Numbered from the stretch's first letter, positions 36,721-50,121 are shown. The stretch is DNA of 64,000 nucleotides from Epiperipatus broadwayi (GCA_028023455.1 JAQFVV010006273.1:3854142-3918141); one strand, 5' to 3'. The notes: a model not told the origin generated them from the letters alone. Made by a program: numbers and translations.

Positions 36721-37029
36721 AAAATATGTTACACACATTTTGCTTCACTATGTGGTGATTCGAAACCTTAAATCAGAGGTTAAACCCAAGTATATATTTG
36801 TAAATCATTAGGGAGTGTAAGAACACATATACAAGTTTTAAAACCCCCCCCTTTTTTTTGTACTTTTGTAAATTAAACGTTTTATTTTAAAAATATTTAT
36901 TAATTTTAATTCGGAAATATTTAAATCTCCATTCCCTTAAATAATCATGTATGTATGTTCTAGATTGCTAAAAAATAGTGATCATAATTAAATATTTTGT
37001 ATATTTATTTTATATTTTATTTTAGATGA

Positions 37030-37420
37030 TTCAATACCAAAGAAAGTTCTGGAGAGTAATTAGAATAACTCAGAAACTTATAAATAAAAGAATGTTCTTG
37101 ATTTAATTTGAAAGGGTAATTAATAAATTAAAATCCCTTAGCAAACATAAGGTTAATGGAAATTATATCTTTTGAATCTATTTCTACTCTCAAAGTAGAT
37201 TAAAACAATACTCTCCAGAACTTGTTGCATTGTCATTGTGAATAAAGAATAAGTGCATTCAGGCCATTTAATGGACATCTGGGCCTCATCAGCAGAAAAA
37301 GAATATTTGAGGTCTTGCTAGTATATAAATAGAGCCGAAATTTTAGGCTAGGTCTCTTTTTGTGCTATTTTAGTCAGTGTTGCAGAATGGATCCACGTCA
37401 GTCAAAATCTTGAAATATGA
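37030..37420 (-). mobile_element. Fold-back repeat with hammerhead-like relic
   Basis: AAGTTCTGGAGAGTA occurs at about 37043 and, inverted, at about 37213. On the minus strand GCTGATGAGGCC, a 16-base loop and GGCC are followed by TGAATGC, where GAAAC would be expected, and then TTATTCTTTATTCACAATGA. It resembles hammerhead ends of Penelope-like elements, but the core is damaged. Confidence 0.35.
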
Positions 37421-40030
37421 ATTCAGAGTAGAGGGATTAAATTTATTTCCCCATTCTTCTTCAAAATCATTTCCATACTGCTATGCTAATATGCCATCTC
37501 CACTTATAGACTGCCTAAATTAAATGCTGAACTAACTATATCAAGATGCCAGTCATTATTTTTCCAAACTTTGCATTGCCAACCGTGTTTTCCACATTTT
37601 ATAATCTTATGCATATCAATCCGTATGGACATCAAGTTATCAAGCAATGGAAGGTAAATCCTAATCATGCCACTAATATGAACTCTTTTAAAACTTTCAT
37701 TTTTAAAATATAAATTATTTGTAATACAATTCTCTCCACTAGTTTTAACAGTTCTATAAAGTAATGACTTCCTCCTTCTTTTGTAAAATCTAATGCACGA
37801 ATCTATTATTTTTATTTTTTTTATGCATTTCTTTAATGGGTTTCACAATTTCTATTTTTAATATTTTAAATGTGGCAAACTTTTAATTTCAATATTATAC
37901 ATTTTTGTATGATTTAATTTAATATGCGAATAGTTCAATCTAGCAAACTGAACCTAAATTTTTTATTAGATATCTATCCTTACTATTATGGGGATGTTAA
38001 ATTGTTAAATGTTAGCTTTCTTATCAAATTAAAAGTTCGTTCAATTGAATGAGATTTTAAGTTGTTCTATTTTTGCTTAATGGCAGATTACCCTCTGCTA
38101 CATTTAAGATATCAATTTATTGCCATGTTCATGCTATTGATTTTATTTTTATACTATATTTTAAAGCAAACTTAATGACCTTACCTTTTCTGTTTTTTTT
38201 TATTATTATTATATGGTCAATCATTTGCCCATCATGCCATCTAGCATGGTAATTGTGTTATGGAATTAATTACTAGTTAGCATATTAATATTTGTTTAAT
38301 GAAGGAAACAATATTCCCCCCTTTTATTGTTTGGCATCCTAACTAATATTAAAGGTCATTTGCGTACCTTTCGAGAGGGATCAAATTATGTCATATCATT
38401 AAGCTAGATTCTATTAAATCATGAAAACCTTAATTTACATATCAGCATCATTAAGAACCTGATTTTTTTATTATTAGCATTGCTTGGCTTGGATAACGTT
38501 ATGAAAATTTCTTATATGTTGCTTTGTCAAACTTAAAACCTAAAGGTCTGGGATTATTTACTTATGGCATATCCCTGAAAGGAGTTTGGAAGCACTGACT
38601 CCAGGATATTGCTAGGTTGTAGATAAGCTCTGCATGGGTTAAAAACAGAAAATCAGAACCATGGAATTCCTAGTCAACCACTTTTTCAAATGCCGACCTG
38701 TCACGTGTACAAGCACATTTTGTATACTTACATGATGAAGCATTTGTCCTAAAATGGACTCAACCTTTTCTAGTGTTATCATTTAGTCAGCACCACAATT
38801 CTTGTTTAATATTCTTATTTTTGCCCATTATAAATCCGTAATGCTATATTCTAAAATCCATCCTCTATTTTCATTTATCTTATAGATTAAGAATGTCATT
38901 TTAAAGCTTATTTAAGCTATCCACCCTCTCATTGAAACAATGAGTGTGCTAACAAACAATGCTAAATAAATCCTATCAAGTCAAAAAGGACTCTGATAAA
39001 ATACAAATAACTTTTCTATCTAAACATTTTGAGGTCTAATGACTGTTTAATTAAATCGGGTAAACTATAAAATATTTTCGTGTGTGGTTCAAATGAACCA
39101 TAGTAAATGAAATTGATGTAACGTATACCCCATTTTTCTCTGTTCTTTAAGGCCATTTATTTTTCATAAAATAATCAGTGTTCAAATTATAAATTGGTAC
39201 TACTGTTAGCATATTAAGCCACATCATTTTGACTATCTGTATATATTTTTTAATCATTGTATTCAATTGGGGGTTTGTGTATTATTTAATCATTAACTTA
39301 TGTTCTATTATTATGTAATTTCTTAAATATGCAAATCAGCGCTCATAATCAGGTGAATCCCAAAATTCTGTTGGTTTATATGTAAATAGATTCATGACTG
39401 TGTATTGAATTATATAACTATTTGTTTATTCATTTTATAATAATTAATATTAATAAATTATTAACCATATAATTAGTATTTAACTCTGCTTTGCCTCTTT
39501 ATTTATGCATACACATCGTTAATTAGATTGCGTCATATATAACTCATTTCCATTGACCTTAGGCCAACTTCTGAGATTTATTAATAAATTTTGATGAAGT
39601 GTAAATTATAATCTGAAGCTGTTTTTGGGGGGGGGGGGGGTTTCCGAAGCCTAGTAGTATCATCTTCCCTGTAGATCTCATTTCTCCGCTGTGGCTCCAG
39701 GACAGGAATGAATAAGATTCCATCTGTTATTATCAGAAATGTTCGTAATGTTATAGATCTGGAAAATGGCCAATAGGGCAGAGTTCATGATTGTTCCTGA
39801 TTTATGTATCTTGCACATGATTGGACTCGAGGTACTTTTGCCTAGACGCTAGCTTTTGTTAGATGAACATACAATTCTGATCGGTACACTACTAACATAT
39901 ATCTCTCTATATTTTGTTGAAAAATCTATATTTCTATATTATTTTTTCTTAAGTAATAAAAATAGCACTACAAAAAAATTAAGTCATATGTCACATGACC
40001 TAATTCAACAAGCTTGTATTACAAATGTTA
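37421..40030. other. Unassigned intronic sequence
   Basis: Mixed composition with several less AT-rich patches (38540-38780, 39640-39860). I translated parts on both strands without finding a family. A 13-base G run lies at about 39627. Confidence 0.35.
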
Positions 40031-40033
40031 TAT

Positions 40034-40228
40034 ACAGAGCTCACAAATAAGCTCTTAACAAGCTTTGCAGAATATTCCCAACCCATTAGATAAAGTGCTG
40101 GGTTTGTTCTGATATTTTAAATCTAATGCTTGAATATCCTAGCATCTCACTGAGAAAAGCAGTAGCAGAAACCAGTCTGGGGTTGTGGTATTCTGCAAAG
40201 CTTGTTAAGAGTTTATTTGCGAGCTCTA
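40034..40228 (+). mobile_element. Fold-back element with hammerhead ribozyme (family E)
   Basis: Arms CAGAGCTCACAAATAAGCTC and AAGCTTTGCAGAATA on the left match TATTCTGCAAAGCTTG and TTATTTGCGAGCTC on the right. The hammerhead motif lies just before the right arm. About 195 bp, non-coding. The layout (inverted partial copy, ribozyme, direct end) repeats that of family A with a different sequence. Confidence 0.65.
40144..40183 (+). ncRNA. Hammerhead ribozyme of family E, one core change
   Basis: Stem I ATCTCA with partner TGGGGT (6 pairs, two of them G-U), core CTGAGAA (consensus CTGANGA, so G8 is replaced), a short stem II around AGC-AGTA-GC, GAAA, stem III C-CA-G, cleavage site TC. The order and spacing match family A. 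The G8 change should abolish activity in this copy. Confidence 0.55.
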
Positions 40229-40635
40229 TATATAAAAATAGCATACACAAAGAAATATTAATTCAAAGTATATTGAGTCTGTGATAATATTTTCAAAGTG
40301 TAGATGGTTTCATCTAATGAATCAGAAAAGTAATGCTTAAAAATAATGTTAAGTTTAAAGATTGATAAACATATACATATAGTTTAAGCAATCCATTATG
40401 AGGCAAAAGCTTCTCCAATAAATTCTCTGAAAGAAACAGGGAAAACATACTACACTTTTGCAAGTGCAGGCAGTGATTTATCTTCAAGCTAAGAATAGTT
40501 GACCAGCATTGAATGAATAAGTGATCTGTCTGTGGATTGTGTATCTGAAAGAAAAATTTCGGAGTATGATTAGAATCTATGTCATTGGGCATGGTGGGCA
40601 GATATGTTATTGTTGTGCCACAAAGCCCATCACTA

Positions 40636-40869
<234 letters not shown>

Positions 40870-41877
40870 TTAAGCAGAAATTACATATTAGCAAAATTTG
40901 ATATAATTTTTAAAACAGTATTTACATATTGTGAAATTAAATCAAATTTTTAAATATGATATTCATTACACTAATTAATATGTAGTTCATCCTGATGCAA
41001 ACCATTTTTAGATATCAAAAGTTGCAACATCAGGAGCTTACCGAATACATACGTCTATTAATAATTTGATGTAAAGTTCCAAAAATACTTGAAGATTCTT
41101 TGGTTCAAAAAATTATATATATATTATGCCATGAACCTGGATGATAGTTATATAAATTAATCAATGCCCACATAACATAATGAAAATTTAAGTTTCTTAA
41201 TTAGATTTCATTAAAATTGATGATGATAAACAACTTCTAAGACATCCAGATTATATATTTCCTGATGACCATACTCTAAATAATCCTTAGAAGCTTGTAA
41301 TCAACTGTCATCATAAGTATGTTTTTTTTTTGTACATATATGGAACTTGAACTATACCATCTCTTAACTTTTTGGAATGCTACTGTTATTTAAAAAAAAT
41401 AATCAACATTATTCTAAGACATTGTTATCATCCTAGCATTACCCAGCTTGGAACATGATTTTTCTGAATCAGGAGTGATCTATTTAAGTATATCTTTAAA
41501 TATTGTTATGATCCTTGAGTGTATTAATGCTGAAAAGAATATGGAAGCCAATTATATTAAAAGACCTAATAGAAAAAAAAAATATATAAAACTATCTATA
41601 TCAACTACAGCAAGCATAGCTGTATAAATATATATAAAACATCAATCAATTTAATTAACAATAAGTTAATAAAAATGAGTGAAAAGTTATATAATATAGT
41701 TTAATATAGAGTATTTTATTATACATTTTGTATAATTGGTATATGTTGTTTGATAAATTTTATTTTTGTATATTACATTTGTAAATATTGCATTGTTTTT
41801 TTATCCCATTATTTTGGGTTGTAATTAATTTTATATAAAAAAAATGAAAGATATCACTTGGAAGCTTTAAAACAGTT

Positions 41878-41977
41878 GTCAAGTGTTGGTCATCTAGTGG
41901 TTAGCATAGCTGCCTTCCAAGCAGCTGGCCAGGGTTCGCTTCCCGATCAACGCATTTGACATATATATATAAAAAAC
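41878..41977 (+). mobile_element. tRNA-Gly(TCC)-derived SINE
   Basis: GTGTTGGTCATCTAGTGGTT (A box), AGCATAGCTGCCTTCCAAGC (anticodon arm with TCC), AGGGTTCGCTTCCC (T arm, B box), CAACGCA, then TTTGACATATATATATAAAA. The tRNA part closely follows eukaryotic tRNA-Gly(TCC). The CATTTGACATAT tail marks it as the SINE family, not a tRNA gene. Confidence 0.85.
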
Positions 41978-43297
41978 AGTTTGCAATTGCACTGCCAGGA
42001 CAAAAAATATTTGCCAAAAAAATCTTTTTTATATTACTGTTATAATAAATATATAGAATTATTGCTGTTATATAATAGTATTATTTATTTAAAAATTATA
42101 TAAAATAACAGCATAATAGTTTACATTATTTTCCATTTTGGATGATATAATATATGTCATGTTAAGCTGATGCTCAGTAAACTATCCATATGTGTTGGAT
42201 AAATAAATGTTATATATTTACAAATATATTTTAATCATTATCAGCATATTCATAAGAGTGTTTAGTATAAAATTAAAGTAGATCGTTTTATAATGACTAC
42301 AAATCAATATACAAATCTCAACTACCCCCCACATATGTTATACATCTTTTAATTGCTTCTGCAGAAAATTTCTCTATCCAAAAAATTTCAAAATCATGTT
42401 TAAGTATAATTAAACATTGTTTTCTATTATCCAATATATGTTTCCAATGAATGCAAGTATTAGTGCATATCTTTAATCTGTCTAACTTAATATAGTCTTT
42501 GAAATGTGAATAGGTTTGCTTTCATCATGAAAAACATGTTCAAACTAAACATAAAATACTATTTTTATGAAGTTTGATACAGTTCATTCTTCCAATTCAA
42601 TATGTCAAACTTCACCTTTCTGCCTAAAAAGATAATTGATTCAAATTCTCAAGTTAATAACCATTGAAATCAAACAAATATGTGAAATTCTAATTGGCTG
42701 AAAAATCAAATTAAGTGGAATGTAATAAATAGAAAACTTCAAAATGATTGGTCAGTTAAAACTGTAAAGTAGATTCATTTATTTGTTGATCCCAATCATA
42801 AACATCACATATAAGTGTTTATACTTTTTTGTAATACTGAAATTTTATTTTTATTTGTTATAAACTGGCTATTATACCAATTTACTAGCAGTCAGTAAAA
42901 AAAAAAAAAACATTGCAGATTATCTTTTTATATTTTGCAAGTCAATTATTTTATCCAATTTGAAATTTAAAAGTCATGTTATTGAAACATAAAATTGTCT
43001 TAAGGGATATGTTGCAAAAATAAACATTTCTACTAAAGAGTTTATTAAAAAGAAGAATCTTCACTGGTTCTCACAACATGTGGCATTTTCTGCTTAGCAG
43101 AATAATAAAGCTAAAAAATAACTGATAGTAAAGATATAATAATTTTAAATCTATTTTTTGATATTTGAAAATTTTCATATGGATATAAAAAATAATATCA
43201 CAACATTATGGTGACATTTGGAACAGATAAAAGAATATTTTGACAACTTTTTAAAAATTAAAATTTCTTTCCACTTCTTTTCATTATTTGCATTGAT

Positions 43298-43438
43298 TAA
43301 TTATATATATATATATAATATATCATATACTCCTTAATTATCACTTTACAATGCACTTTTAACATGATTTATTTCTTCTTGCTTTAAAAGTGAATTGTAA
43401 AGTGTTAATTAAAGAGTATATGGTATACTATATATATA
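43298..43438. mobile_element. Short palindromic MITE
   Basis: Arms around ATATATCATATACTCCTTAA, then TTATCACTTTACAATGCACT, mirrored by AGTGAATTGTAAAGTGTTAA, then TTAAAGAGTATATGGTATA; loop about 30 bp. TA-rich ends fit a Tc1/mariner-type MITE. Confidence 0.6.
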
Positions 43439-43867
43439 ACTTTTTAATAATTATATAAGAATTTAGGTAATGGTTTAAATGGCTATTTTGATAACTTTTT
43501 TACATTTAGGTAAAGATATCCAGTTTAATAAAGTTAAAGTCATTTTGTTTTATAAATAGAAAGACTCATTTTTATTTAGGGAACATATGGATACATGAGA
43601 ATTGGTCATTTAATTTCAAGAAAGTTTCTATTGTTCCAATTTATAAAAATAAGAGAGATACAAAAAACACTGCAATAATTGTAGTGGAATATCAGTGTTA
43701 TCCAATACATTAAAATAATGAGGTTTCCAGTTATAAATAAATAGTTATCTGATATTTAATTTAAAAGAATCAAACACTCTATGTATATTTTTTGTAGTGA
43801 GGCAAATGCAAAACAAGTATCAGAAATAAAAGTGTAATTTATGTTATTTTTAAAACAGTGACAAACT

Positions 43868-44075
43868 TATAGTAGTGCCACCCACTACAGCCATAATAAT
43901 CAATGGATGCAAGCAGGTTTATGCATAAAACCTCTATCTAGTGCCTACTCATCCAATATCTATAGATTACTTTCTAACTTGTGGCTTTATTAATGAGGAA
44001 CCTTGGATCTGAGAGCATCTTAGGATCTTTACTTTGACTTGCACTGGATGGTGCTACTGTATGGAGAATTTGTCA
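43868..44075 (-). mobile_element. Hammerhead repeat family A, diverged copy
   Basis: On the minus strand it carries the family landmarks CCTCATTAATAAAGCCACAA, TTAGAAA, ATTGGATGAGTAGGCACTAG and TGCATCCATTGATTAT. AGTAGTGCCACC at the left and GGTGCTACT at the right form the usual inverted partial copy. CTGATGA has decayed to ATTAATA. Confidence 0.65.
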
Positions 44076-44189
44076 CAATGTAATCAAAGTCTTGTTGTGC
44101 AGATGTGGCTGATTTGTTCCACAAGATAAGACAACATTTTATATATTTTTAATAACATCTAGAAAATTTTCTGTTGCTGGGAATATTTC

Positions 44190-45650
44190 TTTAGTGAGTG
44201 TATGAGAAAAGAGAGTTGGAGCACAGAGAGATAGATTTAATTGCATTTGGAAAGTTTGAGATGAATATTGCTAATGTTTGGAAAATGATTCAATACACCA
44301 ACATTTTAAATATAAAAGGAAAAAAAAATTTTTTTGTGTGTGTTTACTGCAAGGACATAAGATTAGTTGGATTTTATAAAGTTTGTGATTAAAAAAATTT
44401 CAATTTAAATAAAAAAGTGATTTATTTGAAAAAGAGGTAATGTTTGAGATATAAGTTTAGGAGCACATGTGTTTATCAATCGCCATTAAAAAAAAGGTTT
44501 TTTTTTTTTTGCATAAAGAGGTCTGAAGAGGGGTAGAGAAGAATCATAAATTTAAATAAAGAGTAGAGGAATTGAAAAATAAGAAAATATAAATGGCATT
44601 TGTATCCCACAAAGCAGAGTGTATAGTATGTGATAAAGTGTTCCACTTGAAATGCTTAAATAAGACTAAGAAGAATCTAAAGGTGTACAGTTGTGTAGAT
44701 CATGTATAAATATGATAAAAGAGATGAGAAAATGGTTTTTAAGTGTAGGTAATTTAAAGAGAAAGTCAAAAGAAATGGTGAAAAATGTAGATAAGGATGA
44801 CAGACTGGAATATATATTTAATGAAGTACCAAGGGATATAGATGACAAAATAAGTAGTGCAATGGAGATAGTTAGGCACAGAATAAGAGGAAGATGTAAA
44901 AGATTTAGAAGTAAAAGCATTAGACATGAAGTGTCAGTAAATCAAGGAATTAATAAATAGAAATGATAAGGCAGTCCAGAAGGCAGAAGAAAATATTACA
45001 GGTGAAACAGGAAAAGCAAACTATGAGCCAGTCTTGGTAGAGGACTCACTAATTAAAAAAATGTGGAGATGCAATTGCAGGAGAAAATAGAAATAAGTAT
45101 GTAAAAGTACACTTGCCTGGAGTTAGAATTAGGTATGTTACAGATAATATAAGGAAATAGAAAAATAAAGATGTTTATGTTATGATAGGAAAAAATAATT
45201 TATCAGAGTCATCAGAGAGAGTAATGGATCTGTACAAAGAATTGATTAGTAATTTGAATAAGATTAAAGGAAAAGTAGGAGTAGTTAGATTACTACCAAG
45301 ATTCAACAATAGGTATATATTAGATAGGGCATTCTATATAAGAGATTGAAAAAATTATACAAGAGAAATAATGTTATCTTTGTGGATGTGTGGAATTTCT
45401 TTATTAATAACAAATAGTAAAGATAGATTGCACTTAGTAAAACAAAAAAGTGAAGCATTAGGGGGAGTTGATTTATAAAAATATCATAGTTTAGGAAACT
45501 TATAAGGGGAGATAGGGTTTTAAATTACAGTATTATCAAAAAGAAGGTTAAGAATGGATGAGATGTAAGATGTAAACAAAAGGTAGCTGTTTCCAATATA
45601 AATATAGATGTGAAAAGAAAATGGGTCTGTAAATATAATGATAAATAAAC
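44190..45650 (+). pseudogene. CR1-like LINE ORF1 relic (PHD-like finger and esterase-like domain)
   Basis: In several frames: a cysteine/histidine-rich start (VCVYCKDI, later CDKVFHLKCL and YSC), a basic helical stretch (NMIKEMRKWFLSVGNLKRKS, then EIVRHRIRGRCKRFRSK), and an SGNH-hydrolase-like part (VMIGKNNLSESSERVMDLYK, VVRLLPRFNNRYILDRAFYI). A PHD-like finger plus esterase in ORF1 is known from CR1/L2-type LINEs and is thought to help RNA or membrane handling. Several stops and frameshifts are present. Confidence 0.65.
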
Positions 45651-45699
45651 TAATTACAAATGTAATAGAGAAGAAAGAGTCAAAAGAATTTATAAAATG

Positions 45700-45920
45700 T
45701 AGTAAAAAAGAATTTTAAAATTGGATATTTGAATATGCAAGGTGGTAGGAGACCAGAAAAATTGCTGGAATTAAACAAAACACTTAAAAACAAAGGGTTT
45801 GAAGTATTAACAATAATGGAAACACATCTAAAAGAAGAAAAAGAATGTACACTGGAAGATGTGGTATGGCTGAGTATAAATAAAAAAACAAACAAAAAAG
45901 GAATGGGCTTTTTTTAATTT
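45700..45920 (+). pseudogene. CR1-like LINE ORF2 start (endonuclease domain), truncated
   Basis: LKIGYLNMQGGRRPEKLLEL, then GFEVLTIMETHLKEE and VVWLSINKKTNKKGMGFF: the beginning of an apurinic-like endonuclease, with N in LNMQG and E in METHL as the metal-binding pair. The reading stops near 45917 and no RT follows, so this is the 5' half only. It may belong to the same family as the 3' half at 34140-35888. Confidence 0.7.
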
Positions 45921-46039
45921 CTGAAAATATTGAAATTTTATTAGACAGTTTTTTTTATCCAAAGGCAGACTAAAATAATCTATCAATTGAATATTCTATC
46001 CCAATTTATAATATATGATTATAAATGGAATACATGAAT

Positions 46040-46960
46040 CTGTTACTTGTTGTCTTCAAAATGACCAAGTTTATTAGTTTTTTCATTGCTTCTGTTAAAC
46101 TTTAAATCAAAATATGCTTATCATATACTTTTCACAATGCTTTATTTGTACTATGAGTTTGTTAACTATCAGTCATCTTCAGATATAAAAAATAATTGTA
46201 TTATAATTATCTGTTTGTTCACATTCAATAAACTTAGTATTCATGTATAAAGACAATATTGCCCAACACTATATTATTAATTATTTTAAAAATAGAATAA
46301 ACATTTAACAATAAAGATATTATTAAAATTACAAAACTTTATAAAAAAAATTCACAATCATTATTTTCCCTATTAAATAAATAGATCTCTTCAAATGAAA
46401 ACTACAACCAAAACTTACCTATAAACATACAAATGAAACTATCCATAATTACAAATACCAATCATTCTTAACATTGAAAGACGCCTTATAAGAATGATAG
46501 CATTCTTACAAAAACCTTTTGATTAATTTTTTTGCTTCTGAGATCATCAATCTTGAAAAACTTCTTTAGATGTTAAGTATGGTTGACATTTCTAACGAAT
46601 TAAGGATGCTTACATGTATTTAAATATAGGATTTATTAATAGTTTTCATTTGAAAAAAGTTTTATAAACGTTTTTATTGTTATATATTTATTCTATTTTA
46701 ATTCTGTATTTTAAGACATAAATAGTTATCATTTTGAAATAAATTTCTTAAATACAAATATATATTGTGGTTAGAATATTTATATATAATAATAATCTTA
46801 GGTGTATATCTATATATGCTTATTAGATGAAGTTATTGTATGTTTATATCATAGATATGGAAAAGATTGTTAATCAATCCACACTGTCAATTTTGAATAA
46901 AGCATTGTAAAAAATACATTATAAAAAGTTGATTTATTTGTAACTATTTGCTATACCCAT
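46040..46960. repeat. Inverted repeat ends (possible DNA element)
   Basis: TTTTCACAATGCTTTATTT (46131) is mirrored by AAATAAAGCATTGTAAAAAA-like sequence (46896-46918). The same pair is found closer together at 50610-50815. Loop sequence is unassigned. Confidence 0.4.
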
Positions 46961-49474
46961 ATAATATTTGTATTTTATCAACTCAATATTTACGTTAAAT
47001 ATTTATACCATAAAAGTATTTGAAAGTTTATATAAAATTTTGTATACAAAATCATTTTATCTGCTGAAAATACTGGCAGATATGCCAACGGATATTTTTT
47101 ATAATAAAAAAGGGTTTCATTAGTATGATATCCCCAACACTTGAAGAATATATATGGGGGGGGGGGGGGGACTAAGCCAGATAAACTTTATAAAAGATTT
47201 TAAATAGAAATTTATCAGTAAGTATTATTTATAAACATCTGTATGTAATTAAATTTTTTTTTATGAAAATTGTGGATATGTATGTATTTCCTAGAATTTA
47301 TTTATTATATTAAAAAATATTTTCACAGGATGTTTTATGCTGGATAATATATAAAAATGTTAGACAAAATTTAAATATAAAAGTGCATATTCTTTATATT
47401 ATAACCACAATGTATTTATATATGCTGCATAATCATTTAATCTTTCGTGTGATTTATTGGGAAAAAATGATTTAATTTTTACTGATTAATAATTTGAAAA
47501 AGAAATGTTTCCTTTACACTTTTATGATTTGATTTTATCTATTTAAAAAATTGATACCTTCTACGGTTGCATAGTCTAATGAATCATTATTCTCAAAATT
47601 TCGTAGTGTTCTTTTAAAATAAAATAAAAAAGAAATATATTTTTATTTGTAAATCAACATATTATGACATTTAAAATGAGATGGATCATTTATAAATATA
47701 AATCACTCTTTACAATGACTTAATCCCAGCAGAAAAGGATTTACCGGAAGTTTTATGTGACGGATTATTAAAAATCAATGCATTTATTTTATACATATGT
47801 ACACACAAGCACAATAACAGTACAATTTAATGGGATGTTAAAATTACTTCAGAAATTGTTATTTTGGAACAGTGGTGGCAATGTTTTCACATCTGTTTCG
47901 CCCTTCTATGGTTAAAAATTTGATGTGATCTATTATGCGTATTTACCATGTCTGAATTATAAATATGAGTATGTAAGAATATTCATAATATAATAGTGGT
48001 TTTAATTAATATAAAAAATATATTTCTTACTAATTTAGTATTGATTACATATGATTTGAAATAAAAAATTTGAAATGAATTGCGTATTTACAAAAAAAAA
48101 ATATTATTTTCAAGAGATTTTTAGGTATTAGTTTAGAATGTGCTCTCCACCATTTTGGTTTCTAAGGAAAGTTCAAAACCACTGCTGACACAATCAAGCA
48201 TTAGACAAAGTCAGGTAATACCATTTCACCCTCTTTACAAGTCTTTCAATTATTTTGACTATTAATTAAAAAATCACAATTTCCATCAAAAATATGTCAA
48301 TACTTAAAAGACTATATTATAAAAAAGCTTAAAAACTACATATGTATTTCCATATAAAAATAATATTATAAAACAATATATTTTTGAAAACAAGCAAAAA
48401 AACACTTTCTAATGAAATGGGCTATAATAATTTTGAATATTTTCATAAATCACTTAATTTGTGTTTTGTAGAATATGCAAAGTGCTTCTTTACATGATTA
48501 AGGCATGCAATGACATTTCTGCAATACATTTCAGCATTATTTCATTAACTAAATGCAATATTTATCAATGGCATAAGAAATGTAAAAATGCTAGTATTTA
48601 ATTTGCTAAAAAAAGCACTGATGAGATTTATATATAGAGTGACATGTTAAATGCACACATTATTTAACTTCAATTTAAACATCATAATTCGTTAATTTAG
48701 TGCATTGATGTACATCATGATTGTATAATTATTAATCCATTTTATTTAAAATCACATAACTTGCTATAATTATTTATAACCGAATATAATTTACAATACA
48801 TGTATGTATAGTAAGTTTTCTGTTTGAAGACTTGTTGCACCTCTAGACAATAAAATTCAAATACTAATCATTGAATCATAGTTTGTCGTTGCTTGATTCT
48901 TTAATAAAACATAAAAGTGCAATGTAAGGCTTTGCATTATTAATGTACAAAAAAAATCCTATATATTAAAAGCAATATTAATATTTGGAGAAAACATTGA
49001 AGATACTAAGCACAACTTTAATGCATTTTCAATGCTGAACACCTTCAAAGCCATTTATTATATTTTTTTAAAATGTTACTTTCACTACAATAATAAATGG
49101 AGATATACTCTACATTTAAATGTGTTTCAAAATGCACTTAAGTGAATATTGTTAATTTTCTTTTCATCACAAAATGAATTAGGCTTCTTTAATTTTGCAT
49201 TTCCTATTATTATGTTCAATGCAAAGCATCTGCACATCTCTAAAATTAAAAATTTTGGAACATTGCACTTAAATGCATACTTTCCATTTGTTGTTATAAT
49301 AAATATAACACAAACTCTCTTTTGACAAATGTTCTCAGCACTGAAAATGTGTTATGGTTGTTGTATTTGATATTTTAAATGCTTTCTCAATATAGTATTA
49401 ATATTGCCTTTAATATATTACATTTCTGTGGAGTTAATAGTTATTTACAAAATAATGTATATATATACAAATAC
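46961..49474. other. AT-rich intronic sequence, nothing recognised
   Basis: A 14-base G run at about 47157-47170 stands out. No repeats or coding stretches were recognised. Confidence 0.4.
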
Positions 49475-49588
49475 CTGAGACTTTCTTAGTAATGCCCTTG
49501 CTAAGCACAGCAACTGGCGTTCACCAGCTGAAAAATTCTCTCCACTATTGTCAACTTCAGTTTCTAAGAGCTTTCCTTCTGATAAAAT
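49475..49588 (-). CDS. ABC transporter subfamily C (MRP/ABCC5-like), exon with NBD2 signature motif
   Basis: Internal coding exon of 38 codons, bounded by a TTAG acceptor and a CAG|GTATTTG donor, phase 0 at both ends. It encodes the stretch before and through the ABC signature of the second nucleotide-binding domain: an LLETEV segment, [12 protein letters not shown] (the C-subfamily form of LSGGQ) and [13 protein letters not shown]. From memory, human ABCC5 aligns without gaps over this part. The protein would be an ATP-driven exporter of organic anions or cyclic nucleotides in a membrane; the signature loop contacts the ATP gamma-phosphate. The next exon continues directly at Walker B. The preceding exon (Walker A) was not found between here and the right edge. 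ABCC membership is firm; the ABCC5 assignment rests on remembered similarity. Confidence 0.9.
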
Positions 49589-50121
49589 CTAATATATATT
49601 CATATAGAATAATTTATTTTTTGAAATATTTAAATATATAAATAAAATTATTTATACTTTAAATAATACACATGAAAATAAATTATAATTGAAAATTTGA
49701 AGTAACAAAATACAATCCAAAGGCATAAAACAATAATATTATAAATAACGATAACTGTAATAGCAAAAAAAAAAAATAAGCAAATGAAACATTAGATTGC
49801 AACATTTAATTTTTTGACAATAAACGTAGCCACTTTAAATTTATTACTATTATATTAAAATATTATAAACTGTTCAAAAATACATTGGTAAACTGTTTTT
49901 TCTCTGTTGAATCAATTTTTTTTTACTTGGTCAATCTGTAGATTTATAGAATTCTTAGGTTTTTGAATACTTATTGTCGATTTGCATGAGTTTTTTCTCC
50001 TGTGTTCTATGAAGAATTAAATTTTTATTCTAACTTAATAGTGATCTCTTATAATTGCATTTTATAACTTTACATATACAATAGTTGGCCCAATAGTCTT
50101 AATGAATTGCTTCTATTAAGT

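Noticed and set aside
41878-41950. A functional tRNA-Gly(TCC) gene.
   Set aside because: The acceptor stem does not pair fully, the element has the SINE tail TTTGACATAT plus A-rich end, and related copies exist at 6856 and 53439.
48610-48650. CTGATGAGATTTATA as a hammerhead start.
   Set aside because: No GAAA and no stem follow.
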